From Wuchereria bancrofti (Eukaryota; Nematoda; Chromadorea; Rhabditida; Onchocercidae), in NCBI GenBank assembly GCA_005281725.1, contig SSBO01000012.1:20101060-20165059 (forward strand): DNA of 64,000 nucleotides, given 5' to 3'. Below the pieces are notes generated by a model. The model searched no databases and was not told where the DNA came from. It saw only the letters and a list, made by a program, of their open reading frames with translations. Shown piece by piece: positions 35,163 through 49,000 of this stretch (position 1 is its first letter; every line of letters begins with the position of its first letter). The position numbers were made by a program, and so were the translations under genes.

Positions 35163-38100
35163 ATGACTGCAAGCGAAAGTGAAGGAAGTTATGGAGCTAT
35201 GTTGAGCTCATTTACAACTTCCATGAAAGCGGATCTGGACAGTCCCGTAACATCTAATTTTGGTAATCGTATTGCCGAATATCGTGTCGAGGTATGTTGT
35301 CATTTTGATTTTTCTAAATTTCTGTTCCTCTATACTATATACATCTTGGTTTGGAGAAGAGAATAGTATTTGTTTCTTTTTATATTTGTTTTTTTCTTAA
35401 AATACTTGAACGTTTGCTAACAAAATTTAGGAGCTAACATCTTAAATTTATTAAAATTTTAAATACTTTAATATTCGTCAAGTGTCACGAACCTTTGATA
35501 GACTGATTGAAAATCATAATTTGCATTATCCCGATCATTGTTGTTGTTATTTTGAGATAACAATCATTCTCATCTCATGTATCATATATCATTAAATAGA
35601 ATAGAAGCTGGAAATATGAGTTTATTAGTTTGTTGCCATATTTGTTACATTTAGTGTGAAATATTTTCTTGAAGTGTAGATTATGGAATACAGAAATTTT
35701 AGTTTCCATGAAAGTTTCATATTTTTTAGGCACAGCGAATTGTTGAAGAAACCGAGGGTTATACGGTGGACTTCGAACGATTGCGTAAGGCTTCAAAAGA
35801 AGTAGAAGATACCTTAGTGATTCTTGCAAGGCAGCTTCTTGCTTTTGGACAAGCAGCTAAAGAGGTAAATTTACATGTCGCTACTTAAGAGTTAATAAAC
35901 TGACATGTGAAATGGAACAAGCTAAACTTTGATAACTTTAATCTTAGTTTTTTTTTCTTTTTAAGATCGCCACCAGGTGGACTTCTAGATCGGAATCGCA
36001 GTATGAATCTGATGTGGCTGTTATACTGATGAAAATGGAATGCCATATCAAAGTATAATTATTGCATTTTCGTTTTAAAATCTTTTTAACGATTTTAATA
36101 ATTTTTAACGTTTCTGCTATTATTCTTTTGAGCAGTATTTGTAGTTTATTGCATATTAGCTTTCTAACAACTTTTACTATAAAATTCATTCTTGAAATCC
36201 TGTTCATTGTTTTGAAATTTTCCGCTCATGCAAAGTTAATGTTGATGTTTTTAAAGGATGAAGCTGATCTGACGAATTTACAAATGCGGAATTGGCAAAG
36301 CAACATTGTTACCCCGTTCCTAACACTAGTGGAAATCGGACGTGAAATCCGCAATCGAGGTGTGGAACGATCATGCCGTGATTATGAAAATAAATATGTA
36401 AAAGCAGAAGCTGATGCAAGGAAGCATGCAAAAGTTGGCTTTGTTGAATAACACATGGGTTTGCAGTAGATTTTTTTTTTACTTGATATACTTGTTATCG
36501 TCTATAACATTTGGTGTTTGCATGTTCCTCTCCATCTCCGTATAACCGAATTATCTTGCTAAGAACATTTGTGATATATCGTATTTCAGTTATGATGTTT
36601 CATTTTTTTACTCTTAAATTCTTTACCTTATTTTGTACTTTTTTTTTCAGAAAACTGCTATTTTTTTGCAGCATGCTGGTTATACCAGAAGCCAGTTGGG
36701 TCATGGTGAGTTAGCGGAGCAGTTAACACGAGAAAGACTTATGGTACAATACGAGTTGTGCAAGGTAAATATTAGGGATTTCATTCGTCATTCTTATCTG
36801 TCGATGAACAAAATTTTAGACTAGATTCTATTGAAACCGAATTTAAATAGATGTATAACGATATTAGGAATCCATTAAAGTAGTACTGTTTTACTGATAA
36901 CCTACTTTTATTTTGACATCATAAAATATAAAGCTAGATGTAGTGTTTCGGATGTGCCGGTTTTATTTGTAACCATTTGACATGAGAATAATCATGTGTT
37001 TGGCTCAAATCAGCAGTTGTTATTTAGCTATATAAATTTCTCAATGATTGGACGTTTTGTTAGTCTGAAATTTAGTTCCTGATGTCAGTTGACACGGTAG
37101 AAGATCGTCGAGGTCCGCAGTTGTTGCGACATTTTATGGAGCTTGTTCGCAATCAAAACTCGTTAGTTAATTTTTTATTGATTTTCACATATCATATATG
37201 TAAGTTTGAGCCATGCTACTATGTAATAAGATTATGGATACACTAGGCGATTAGCTAACCAGGTTGTGTTAGTTCTCTATTATACATTATGTCCGTCAAT
37301 CCTTAACACTTATTATAATTCTGATTTTGTTGCAGTCTTCTAGGTTTGATTATATGTAAAAGTCATGTCACAGCTCAACTTCCAGCTATTACATGAATCG
37401 AGTGAGGGTAAACGAAGATTTTCGGCAAGATATGACGAAGTTGGAGGAGCGAATGATGACACGGAATGCAAATCGATGTGCCCAGCGAAATACACTTTGG
37501 GATTTAAAAGGCCAGTTGGAAGCAAATGATGAACTTGCACGTTGCGCCTCAGGTAAAGTAATGGAATATAAAAATAACTAAATGTGAAAATTGGTGGAGT
37601 TTTGACTAAGCAGATATTTTTAGAATACTTTCTTTGATATAGTCGTACAGTGTTTCACATTGTCAGTTTTCAAGGAAAGGTTTTTTTTTTTTCTTTTTTC
37701 TCACATCTGCGAAAGAACTGCAATATTTTATTTTAATTTGCAGCACTCATAATCATCCTAACAACGTTTTTTGCAGGACGTCGATCATCGGGGCGTGACT
37801 CAGTGAATCTTAGCAGCCGTCTGTCCGGTATTAATTTAGTCAATGCCAATAGTGCACTTTTGAATGATAATGATCCATTAAATGAATTAGCCACAAGTAC
37901 AGCTTTCTTCCCAGATCTTGATTTTACTCAGTCTGGTTATTTATACAAGAAAAGTAACAAGAAGTTGCACAAACAATGGCAGAAACGTCGTTGCCGCATT
38001 GAGGATGGACATTTCTGGCTGTCACATTCTGATGTAGTTTTTTTTCTCGGATTCATTCTCCTGTTTGTCTATTTAACTGTAAAATCGTCCTTGTCCTGGT

Positions 38101-41100
38101 TATTTTACTCTTGCATTAAAACATTTGATGTTCCTTTAATTTTTTCAGTTAAGATATTTTAATATCACATAACTATGCTATCGGAGCAGTCAATAGACTG
38201 TTCGTTTTCATCAATATAGAATAGAGCAGTAAGGGGCACCCAAACATATATAAAATATCATTGCTTACATTTTTGAGGAGTCTGCGCCACCAACAAAACT
38301 GAGCCTACTTGTGTCGGATTGTAAGCCGTCAACCGATGACCCGAAATCTTTCGATTTATATTGCCGTGAGAGGACATATCATCTACAAGCTGATTCAGAA
38401 ACTGATGCAAAAAGGTGTTGGATAAAATCGAATTTTCGGAGATCAGATGTTTCATTATTGATTTAATTAGTTTCTATGCCATTTTTTAGAGTCAAAATTA
38501 AATGTCACAGCAATAATTGTAGATGGATGCTTGCATTAAAACGAGAAATAACAAGAGTTAAAGCGAAAATGCTGTCAGCCGAAACACCTCAGGGAAATGA
38601 AGGCGGTAGTAGTGGTGCTATTTCAGAACTGTATGAAAGAAAAATGTGTGTCGCAAAAGTGCGGAAGCTTCCTGGTAACAATGTTTGTGCTGATTGCTCA
38701 TCAAAAGAAGGTTTGCTGTTTATCATGACCGAATTAAAATATTACGCAAAACAGTTTTTCTGGATGCTTATCAAACTAGAATTATAAATTGGTCTGATTT
38801 CATACATTAACTGAAAAAAGTAGTACGCAGTTGCGGAATTTACAGATGTACAGTGGTTATCAAATATTGGTGCACTAGTGTGTATTGCTTGTAGTGGTGT
38901 ACATCGTGAATTGGGTGTCCATGTAAGTAGGATACAGTCACTAAATTTGGATGTTATATCACCGTTGGAGTTTCTTGTAAGTTTCTCGATATGAAAAATT
39001 TGATAGAATTTCTTTAGTTTGATCTTTAAACGAAATTGAATATTTGTTCGGTTAGCTTTACCTTACTTTAATGCAAAATCTTGAAGAAGATTGGAGTTTT
39101 TTTTTTTTTTAGTTTTGAAGGCAACTCACTTCATTAGTCTTGAGTTAATTGCCTTCATATTATTTCAGGTACCACTTTCATCTGGCAACATTATGATTAA
39201 TCGTTTGTTCGAATATGATGCAGCCAAATGCGCAACTTGGAAACCAATTCCAGGATGTACAAGGTACGTTGAGAACTGTTGTACTTTATTTTGTTGATGC
39301 TACTGTTAGACAGCTACTGCTGTTTAAGATATATTTTGTTATATTTGATTGTGCTTGATTGCATTATCTGAGTTGTTGTATTTTCGAGTTATTGTATAAT
39401 CGTGAATTGGGTAATTTTTTGCTAATCATGTGAAGTAAAAAAGGTTTTTGACTTTCAGATTTGATCGTCAACGTTTCATCCAAATGAAATACCGTGATCG
39501 CACTTTTGTACAGGAACTTGATGATCCCGATGCATCTCTAACTGAAGCATTTAATAATTGTGACTTTGAGAATACATATAGGTATAGCTATCGTTTTACT
39601 CATTCTTAATTTTCATTAAAAAAAAAAAGCATTGTATTCATTACACAGCAAATTATGTTTTGTTTGAAGATGTTGAATATATTTTAGAGCACTGCTTAGT
39701 CCAAATTTAACGAAAAAGCCGTTTTTACGGAATGGACCGTTTCATCAAATGGTTTTACGCGAGACTTCGTTATCATTGCCTCTTGCAGATTTGGTCATGC
39801 AATTAAGGTCTTTCTTTTTGCCATCAAGTTCTGACGAGACCGAACTTCTTAACCAATTAAATTTCGTCTACTAAAAAATAACTCAAAAAGAAACAGTATT
39901 TTTTACAAGCCTAATATCATTTACATAACTGTAATGATATCTGTCTTTGAGTTTTTCTTTTAGAATTGAGATTTCCGACATGGAAGCAATAATGATAGAT
40001 TGCATCCGTTCTGGAAATGCTGATATGGTGGCTGTTTTATTGCGTTACCGCTCTTTAAGTTCTGCCGTTCGTGGCATACATTTACATTCACTGATTACTT
40101 GCTCTGAAAATGCACGACAAAAGAAAATTACTGAAACGGTATCATTTTATTTACAGTTGTCAAAGTGATGTAAAATATATGAGTGTATGAATGGCTCTTT
40201 CAAAGATTTCATTTCTGCTGATGCAAGACATTTCGTTCTAATCTCCCTCGGTACGATATTTGTAAAATGCTTTTGGAATTTTCATTAATTGTTAGTTCAA
40301 GTGTTTATTATGAGTTTAGCTGAGAAGTGCTGATCAGACAGGGTTTGTTTCTGTCTTTTTAATCTTACTCTTGTAGTTTTTAGTGGAAAACTACTCTATC
40401 TCAATATCGTCATTCTCAAATCGCAGCATTTTAAATCTCCTATTTGCATATCTTTTTTTTTGGAAATCTAAAAACTTGATTTTTTTTAGTTGCGCTCATT
40501 GCAATTGGGTGATAGTACGCAAGTACAAAATGTGGCTGTTCCACCAATTTTATTTATTTCGACACCCGATTCAGGTAAGTGTTATGAATTTATAAAAGTG
40601 TAGGTAAACATTTAGGGGAGAAATTAGATATATAAAAATAAGTAAAAATTTCTGAATTAAATATTCAAATTTAATGTATTTCAAAAATCACTCTTGTAGC
40701 ATCGCTGAGTCGGTCGTCATCTTCTGTTTCGTCCTGTCCACATCTTCCATCCGACTCAACTGCTTCCCAGAATATCATATCGAAACCAGTTAATGTTCTC
40801 ATGCGAAATGGTACTACTATCTCCGTTCCGCAATGTACTCCTTTTCCATCTTGATTGTTGCTTTGAGAGTCATTCGTCTCGGAGATCTTAAATTTTGATT
40901 TCATTCGTGGTTGAAATTTGTGAAAATTTTTCGACTTTGTGTAGGATTGCAGAAAAATATATTTCATACATTTTAAAATTTATTTTATGAGCAATTGTTC
41001 ATTTTGCTTACAAGAAAATCTTGAATGAACGATTCGTCACAGATTGAGAATAGCAAGAGTTTGACAATTTTAAAGTATAAGAAGAAATATTCTCTTCGAA

Positions 41101-44100
41101 GCTTCAAGTAAGCAGAGGTGGTATCGATACACGTTGGGTAATGAAATCTGATTGATTTGAATATAGAAAGTTAAATAATGATCGAACAAAAAGATTTGGT
41201 AATGATTCGGTTGCCTTGTATGGGATTATGCGCTATTATCAATTGCAGTTATAGCGTTAAACCGCTAGAAATTTTTGATATACTTATTTTTCACTTGTTA
41301 GCATCAACGTTAGTGTATTTTGTAGCACCTTTATCTATGGAAGACACTGGAGGCAATCGTTTATCCAAACAAATTTTTGTTGAGAATGAACCAGTTCATT
41401 CTTTGGTTGAAAGAGGTATGGTGCAAGTTATATCTCTTCAAGTAGTCATTCATTAGTTTATATGCTAGATTATATCGTATATAGTCACAGTATGTAGTAT
41501 ACAGTATACAACCTTATACTGTGTGCTATTTTTCGTTTTTTTTTTTTTGACTTTTGGCAAGGATCTCTCTTTTATCTTGATAACATTTTGAAATGTAGGG
41601 GTTCCTTTCTGTGAATTTTAAATTCACTTTTATTATTACATTATATGAATTTTTATTTGATCAAAAGACGCGGTCAGACCCACTTTTTTAAATCTTATAG
41701 GAAATAGGTGGTGATAATATTTTTATTAATTAACAGATGTTAATACTTTTAATCGTATTATTTGTGTGATTTGAACTGTCTTATTTACAGAAACTTCTAC
41801 ACATAACAGCACACAGCCAAGTGGTTCCAAGAACTTTGATGGAAGAAAAGATTTCCTACCACTCGAAGTGCCACTCTGTACTTCGACGCCATCATCTAAT
41901 GTTGACTCCGTACGCGTAGTCGCGCATTCAAATCATTATTCTCTGGTAAATTTTCGAAAACTAGATATTTCGAGAAGTGGTTTGGTGTTGATTGTTGAAT
42001 TTAGTGGTGCTTCTTGTTTCGATGAGAAATTGTTGAGTTTAAATATTCCTCTGAATGCGGCTGTTGTTTTATAGACATTACCATCTATCCCGATTTCTTC
42101 CTCGCCACCAATTTCGGTTACACCAGCTCAAAACAAGGCAAAGTGCTATATTCGATCAACTAGCGAATATTCACGAACTGCAAATTGTTCTGAAGTAAGA
42201 ATATTTATGATATCAGGAAATTATGGCCCGTTCCTTAGTTTCATAGTCATTTCAACTAATTTATTTACGGCATTTTATTTCTGAACTGAACAAATTCATT
42301 TGAGGACCCAGGCGATAGATCAGCAACAGTTAGATCTCTTCCAGGACATCTTGCTGCACAGACCAGAGGTTGACTTTCTAATATAATTTTGTTTATGCAG
42401 TCACCCAATTTTGAAAACCTATTATGATCTATGAAGTAATGGTGATCCATACTGAATGAAACTAATTTATTTACTTCATTTTATGCTGATTTTTCGACTT
42501 TCAAGCAAACTGAGACAGCACTGTGCTATTATGTGACTGATTTTTTGAAAAATGGTATGATGGGTTTTTTTTTGAAGTTTTTCTGTACGAAAGTGTTGAG
42601 GGTGAATGCGGAAAAAGTCTTTTCAAGCGACTGTATTGACATTTCTGATGAGTCAGGAAATAAATGACACATTAAAAGGAACAGAAGATGGTCAGAAATA
42701 ATTATTTTCTTTCCAGATAATGATGGAATAGTGGGAACAACATTTCCGACTGTTGCCTCAATAAGTCTTGATCCTATTCCTTTGAATGTTCAAAAACAGG
42801 AAATGAATATATATGTAGTCGCTCCAGGAAAAGAGGAAATAATTGATAAAGAGAAATGTGTTGCGGAAGCACAAAATGAGAGAGAAAGACCTGAAAGAAA
42901 TCCATATACTACAGATGAGCAAGGTTAGAGTAGAAAATTTTTTATTCCTAATTCCTGAAAACTTTTGTTAAAAGTATTGCCAGCATTGTATAATATAGTT
43001 TTTCACTGTGGCATTATTTCATCTTGTGGAACACGGTTAATTGAGCTCTCCTTAAATCGACTACTTCATGAAGATATTATCTTTCATACTTATTAAAAAG
43101 TGCTGTTATATAACTTTATGAAGGCAGGTGGAAGTATGGATGATATCATTTCAAGCCTACTTTACACTTATAAGGTTCAAGATCTAGAGCTATGTTTCAG
43201 ACTTTGTCAAAGGAACTTCATCGGCTTTTGATCAAGCGCGATCAAATTTCACATCGGATAATGAGTATGCACGCTTTTCTCTAATGAATTCTTTAGCTGC
43301 AAATAATTTTCATCAGGAAATGCCTCGATATATGTCGAAGAGCACACGCTTAACACGACCGGCGCCTGCACCACCACCACTAATCGGTGTTAAACTAAAG
43401 CCACCGATTCCGGCTCCAAGGCGTTTCCCATCTCTTTCTAGGGAAAACAAACAGGTTAGCAGTGACACAGACATTACCTTAGCATCAATTTTTTGTATCT
43501 TGTGATGGTCATGTGCATTTATGAAAGCTCTTCTACTGAAATTTATGAGATTAAGCAGAGTGAAGAAGAATTAATCTGCGTGATGGATTCCAGTTGTAAA
43601 GTAGAAGGATAATATATCATAGGCCATATATAATATGGCTTATTCTTAGTGCTGCTGCAGTTAACTTGTTCAGTTCAGTAAGATTTCTATAAGAGATTCT
43701 TCTCATCTTGTGATTGAATCTTGAAATAAAAGATATGCGCGATGGGATCCGAACAACCACTACTTTAGCAACTAGTAGTTGTTTAAACTTCTGCAATATT
43801 CCAGCAGGAATACCTACTAACTTTATCATATTATATGGACAGTAAACAAGAATAAGAACCAGAAATTTTAGAGAGATTGTGCACGACGCTGTCGAGCCTT
43901 ATATGACTGCAAAGCTGATAATGCTGATGAGTTGTCATTTCGGCAAGGTGACATAATCGTGATTACAAAAGAAAAGATTGCTGGTGAAAGTGATATCTGG
44001 ATGGTAAGCTTATTTTTATTAAAAATGAGATCATTTTTTACAGAAACTCGATTACAGAAATGTCTCACATTAACTGCTACTTTTTTCTAAAGTTTTTAAC

Positions 44101-44516
44101 GTTAAACTCACTATCTCTTGCAAAAAATGGCGTATTTTATAAAGAATCAATAATATGTTCCGTACTTGCCTCAAAATTAAACCGAACAGTAATATTCTAA
44201 TATCCTTTATGTTGAGTCGCATAAACAGAATTCTATCATCTTGTTTAGTTAAGTCCACTGTAAAGTATTCACTTTCAATTAAATTATTGGTGCTTCATTC
44301 TACATTGAGCTAATGAATTAATATGTTGTAGTTTCTCAACCTCTTTTACGCTTCTAAAAGATGAACAGATCCATTACTCTCCTAGTGTTTAATAATTTCT
44401 GAATACGTACTGTTAATAATGAGTTCAAATCACTTAGTTTTCAGGAAGGGTATTTGGAAAATAATCCGTTATGCAAAGGTGTATTTCCGACAACATTCGT
44501 CACTTTCCTTTCTTGA
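35163..44516 (+). CDS. ASAP: ASAP-type ArfGAP (BAR-PH-ArfGAP-ankyrin-SH3)
   Basis: Twenty-four phase-consistent exons give 1100 residues; human ASAP1 has 1129. Exons: 35163-35291, 35730-35864, 36257-36433, 36672-36764, 37076-37161, 37386-37552, 37777-38033, 38278-38414, 38523-38710, 38846-38976, 39169-39263, 39459-39581, 39688-39807, 39964-40138, 40490-40574, 40700-40810, 41326-41415, 41791-41945, 42075-42194, 42305-42368, 42717-42923, 43201-43454, 43872-44003, 44445-44516. Domains in order: coiled BAR (exons 1-6); PH ('[20 protein letters not shown]', closing Trp in exon 9); ArfGAP zinc finger 'CADC', 16 residues, 'CIAC', then '[14 protein letters not shown]' with the catalytic Arg; a weak ankyrin region; a Ser/Pro-rich linker with 'PAPAPPP' and 'PPIPAPRR'; and SH3 '[16 protein letters not shown]...GVFPTTFV'. 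The family stimulates GTP hydrolysis on Arf GTPases at membranes and adhesion sites. Exon 20 (acceptor GAG) and the exon 16 donor are the least sure. Confidence 0.92.
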
Positions 44517-46070
44517 ATACTGTTTCATTCTTGACCATAGTCGGTTATCAGGACATATCAAATTTATCTTTAAGTCTTTATGAGCTTTAGCTTTATTATG
44601 GCATATCAGTTATATTTATTTCGTAATACACTGCCGTCTGGTAGAAGTTGTATAAAAAATTGTTTCCCAGAACTGGTCGGAGAAACTTACTTTCATTTGC
44701 ATGCGATGGAATAGAATTGTTCAAAATCGATTCTTCTGTTGGGTGCTGTGTATAAAAAATATCTTGTGAATTTGAAATTTGAGTATCAGATAAAACAGAG
44801 TTTTGTTTTCCTTGTTTTTCCCACAAATGTAGTAATTTAAACCGTTGAGAAAGTTTTAATTGTTATAAGCTTTTCTTTTTCGTTGATTTATTATCTTTTT
44901 TAAAACGTTATTTACTCTTTTCCTGCTCAGTCCAGTCTTCCATTTTGCGCCTGCATTCGTGTTGTCTGTTGAACTTGCGATAGGAAATTTGTTAATAAGC
45001 ACTAAAAACTTTCAAGTGTGATAATAGGAATCTATGAAAATAATATTTCAAAGTGGCTTGAATTTGTTTTGTTTAATTGTTCAGCAAATAATTTAGGATG
45101 AAAACTAATAGAGTGTTTTAAAGTTTAAATAATCTTCAAGTTTGTTTTAGTATGAATTTATCCGAGTTTTCATTGAAATTTTATTCTAAAGCATAGAATA
45201 TCTGACTACATGCACTTTAATGTCGAGATCTTGGACATAAATAATTCGGGATGACCCGAGAATTCCTGAAACAAGAAGCTTCCTTCTATTATTTTTGAAA
45301 TCGTTGCTACAATAATATCATCGCATGTTGTCATCGTAGGAGCATGTATTATTTCGAAATTTAGTTTCATCATATAGGCTATTTTATTAGTTGTTGGTTT
45401 AGTACGTGTTACATTTTCTTGTGTTTGTTTTGATTTGAAATAAATAATCTGCATGTGGTATTTGATACTTGAACCACTCAATAATTTAGTTGTGAATGTT
45501 TTCTTACTTTTGTTTGGTTCATTTCTATGCATTTTATTAAGTATAAAGTTGAAATGTACTGTTAGAATGATTAATGGTACAATACATACAATATACAGTT
45601 AGTAGTGAATTTGTATGACTTCCGGAATTTTAGAGACTCTGAAAACTTTTCACTTCTCTATTGAAAAAGATTCAGGCATCTAAATTGGAAATAATTAAGC
45701 AACCTGTGTTTTGAGCATATTAAAGACCATATTAATTAGTAAAATTGGAGTTTTGTTTGATTAATAATAATTTAAATTTGTTGAGGATTTGGGTTGAACT
45801 ATTCATTTGACATTACAATGATGGATATGATCAGTATACGTGAGTTGTGATGAAGGTTTTTTATTTATTGTTCTTAATTTAAAATATTCTAAAATTTGTT
45901 ATTTCATGGAATTTAAAATTCAGATCTTTTCATTTTTTGGAGTTAGAAATACGACCGAAACGTCTATTGTTATAATTATATTTAATAAATTTCAGTTGCT
46001 CCTTTCGAGCTGCATAATTTTGTTCCGGAACGAAAGAGTTATGTGATAACCAACGGATCAATTGGTGATA
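44517..46070. other. Intergenic region between ASAP and REV3
   Basis: About 1.5 kb without recognised exons. A T-rich acceptor ends at 45995, 75 bases before the REV3 ATG, and is a candidate for trans-splicing or a 5'UTR intron. Confidence 0.5.
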
Positions 46071-49000
46071 ATGACAAGCCTCTCAGTGCGAAACGTTACA
46101 TGCGATTATTATTTGGAAAAACCAAATGGTTTTAACAAACTTCATCTTCGTACCAATGTTAAAGTACCAATTATACGAATGTTTGGTATCTTACAGACGG
46201 GTATTAGTCATCATTTCATTACTACCATTTTATTTTTTTCAAATCTAATATCATAAAATCAGATTTAAGCTTTTATTAATATTGTTTTCTTAAGTAAAAA
46301 CTCCTGGAAATATTTTCTGAACCATCATTCTTTTCCAATATTTCCTAGCAATTTCCGTTTCGTTAATTTCTAAGAATATTTGATGTAATTCTATCTTTTT
46401 AATAGGTCAAAAATGTTGTGTACATGTGCATGGTGTATTTCCATACATAGTGATCCGAACTACTGTACAATTTACACCTGAATTTGCTTCATTGTTACGA
46501 AACAAAATTGGTTCAATCGTTTCGGATTATAATCCACGGCTTAAATTCAATGTTAATTTTGCAATATATGAGATCAAGTCAATAACTGCCAGGTAAATTG
46601 GATCTTATTCTTTCCAAAGTCTTAATAAGATTTTCAACAAAATATTTTTTTTAGATCATAAATAATTGTAAATAACTTTCAAATGTTAAGAAAAGTTAAT
46701 TCCATTATACACAAATATTGTGATGTTTTTTAATTTTCAGATCACTGTATGGTTATCACAAAAACAGTGAAAATTTTGTGCAGATTCTTTGTTATAATCC
46801 ACTTCAACTTAGAATGTGAGCTTGAAATGTGCAATGTTTTTATTTAAATGGTGTAGTATTTTTTAAGCATGAGATCCGTCACGGAATTTTATTCGTGTTT
46901 TATATACGTACTGTGTAATCTGATTTGTACAGAATGGTTTGGTTTGTACGGGCCATACGACAAAAGTTTATTATTTCAGCACTATAAATTAAATTTATTT
47001 TATGTGCTACAAGTTCTAATAGATTATTCTGTTTTGCACTTACCAAGTGCATGTGCTCATTTCTGATAATTTTTTTTTTTTTTTTTAAATTACTTTAGAT
47101 TCAAAAAAAATTTTTTTCAGTATAGCAGATGCTCTACAGAAAGAAGCAAGAAAGAATTCAATATTTCAAGTATATGAGGCGCATATACCTTATATTCTAC
47201 AGTTTTTCATAGATCATTCTATATTTGGCATGGATATGGTCAATTTCAGTTCAGTTAAATTCCGTGTATCTCCGCAGCGAAATTTGAATGGTTTGTTTTT
47301 GTTATCGTAATAGACTTGTGATCCATCGTTTCTTTTCATAACTTGATCATTGTGCATGTCGTCGTGTACTGAAGTCAGTTGCAGCGTGCATAGAAACGAA
47401 AATGTTGTCAAAACTTTTATAATTAATCTACCTGATATCACATTACTCTTGCAATTTTTACTTGCAACAATCTAATAATTAAGTTTCATCTGATGAGTTA
47501 TCTGTCTTTTTTATCTCTATCACCGTTTCGTTCTTGTTTATACCAACATTTTGCTTGGAAGAAATGTAGTTATTTTTCAGACTTTTATTATCAAGATCTG
47601 AAAGTCGAGAACATCGTTAACAAGTGAGATGATATAGTTTTATAGATATTAATTAAAATAAAAATATTTGATGTCTACAGTACCTTTCTAACCTAATGTT
47701 GCTAGCAAAGATTTCTTTTAAATCCTTTATCATAAAATCCTTTAGAAACATTATCTTGTGTTTTTTCTTGTAATATATTTTCATTCATAAAATAATATGA
47801 ATTGCGTATGAATTAACACAAGTTTGCGATTCATTGACATTCACAAAAATGAACAAATGATCATTTCTGTTTATTTGGAATATCTATTTTTAGTATTGAA
47901 CTTGTGTCGCCACTATTACCTTCAACTACTACAGCTGTAGAATGTGATATTTTTGCTGCAGATATCACCAATGCTTCTCTCTATTCTGCTTCAAGTTAGC
48001 TTTTCTACTTACTTGCGAAAGATTAAAAAAAAATATGGAACCAAATTTTCATCTTTTCAGGAATTTGATTTTTGCATAATGTAATAATTTTTTTTCAGCA
48101 ATTTAATCGGTATAACTAAGAGCTAATAGTAAACTCCACATTTTTATCCACATTTATGGTCTTATTACGTTTAGAAATGTCTAACAATCCAGGATTGAAT
48201 TATATATGGCAAGATGAGCAGCGGCGTTGTCAAAAGAAGGGTGAAAAATTAATTAGCAAATCATCACAAGGTTTTAAAAATTATTTTTGATTATGGAAGA
48301 ATATCATGTGCTTCAGATTGTGAACTTTTGATATGTTGCCGATTGAACATTGATCATCTTATATTTAGAAATATCTAACAATCCAGGATTGAAAGTTGAA
48401 GATTAATTTAAATAACGACACGGAATCTTAAATCAAAACGAGAAACTAAATTATAGTATGAGTTTTATTAAAACGATAAGTTTTTAGAAGAACGACCATT
48501 ATCGAATACCGAAAAAGAAACGGATTATTTGAGCCGCTTGCATACTTTCTTCAACGCAAATGCTTCTACCATTTCCTTTAACGCCACACAAAGCGTTGCT
48601 TTTGATATTCCAAAGGGTGAAGAAATTTCCCGTGCTTCGCTTTTGTTGGAATTTCATTCCATTAACTCTTATTAATCTTTCAAATCAATTACAGATATTA
48701 GAAAAATTGAAAGAAACGATCCACTTGTACATGACTTTGAAGTAACAGGAACCAATATATTTGACGAAGAACTATTTTTGGAAGATGAGGATGAAATGAA
48801 AGAATTAATGGAAGATAATGAACAGGACTTTCAGGAGGTCACTTTATCAGAATTTTCAACATTAATTACACATTCTTGAAATTTATTAGCGAAAATTATA
48901 ACACGAATCAAATTTAATTGAATTGATAACTGCAGGAGATCGATTTGAGAGAAGAAGTTGGAGCAATTTGTGAGACAGTAAGGTCTACTGATGTTACAGG

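Noticed and set aside
40811..40854. Stop codon at 40852-40854 as the end of a shorter ArfGAP
   Set aside because: A donor at 40811 is in phase with the exon at 41326, and the frame then continues to a good SH3 domain. A short isoform remains possible.
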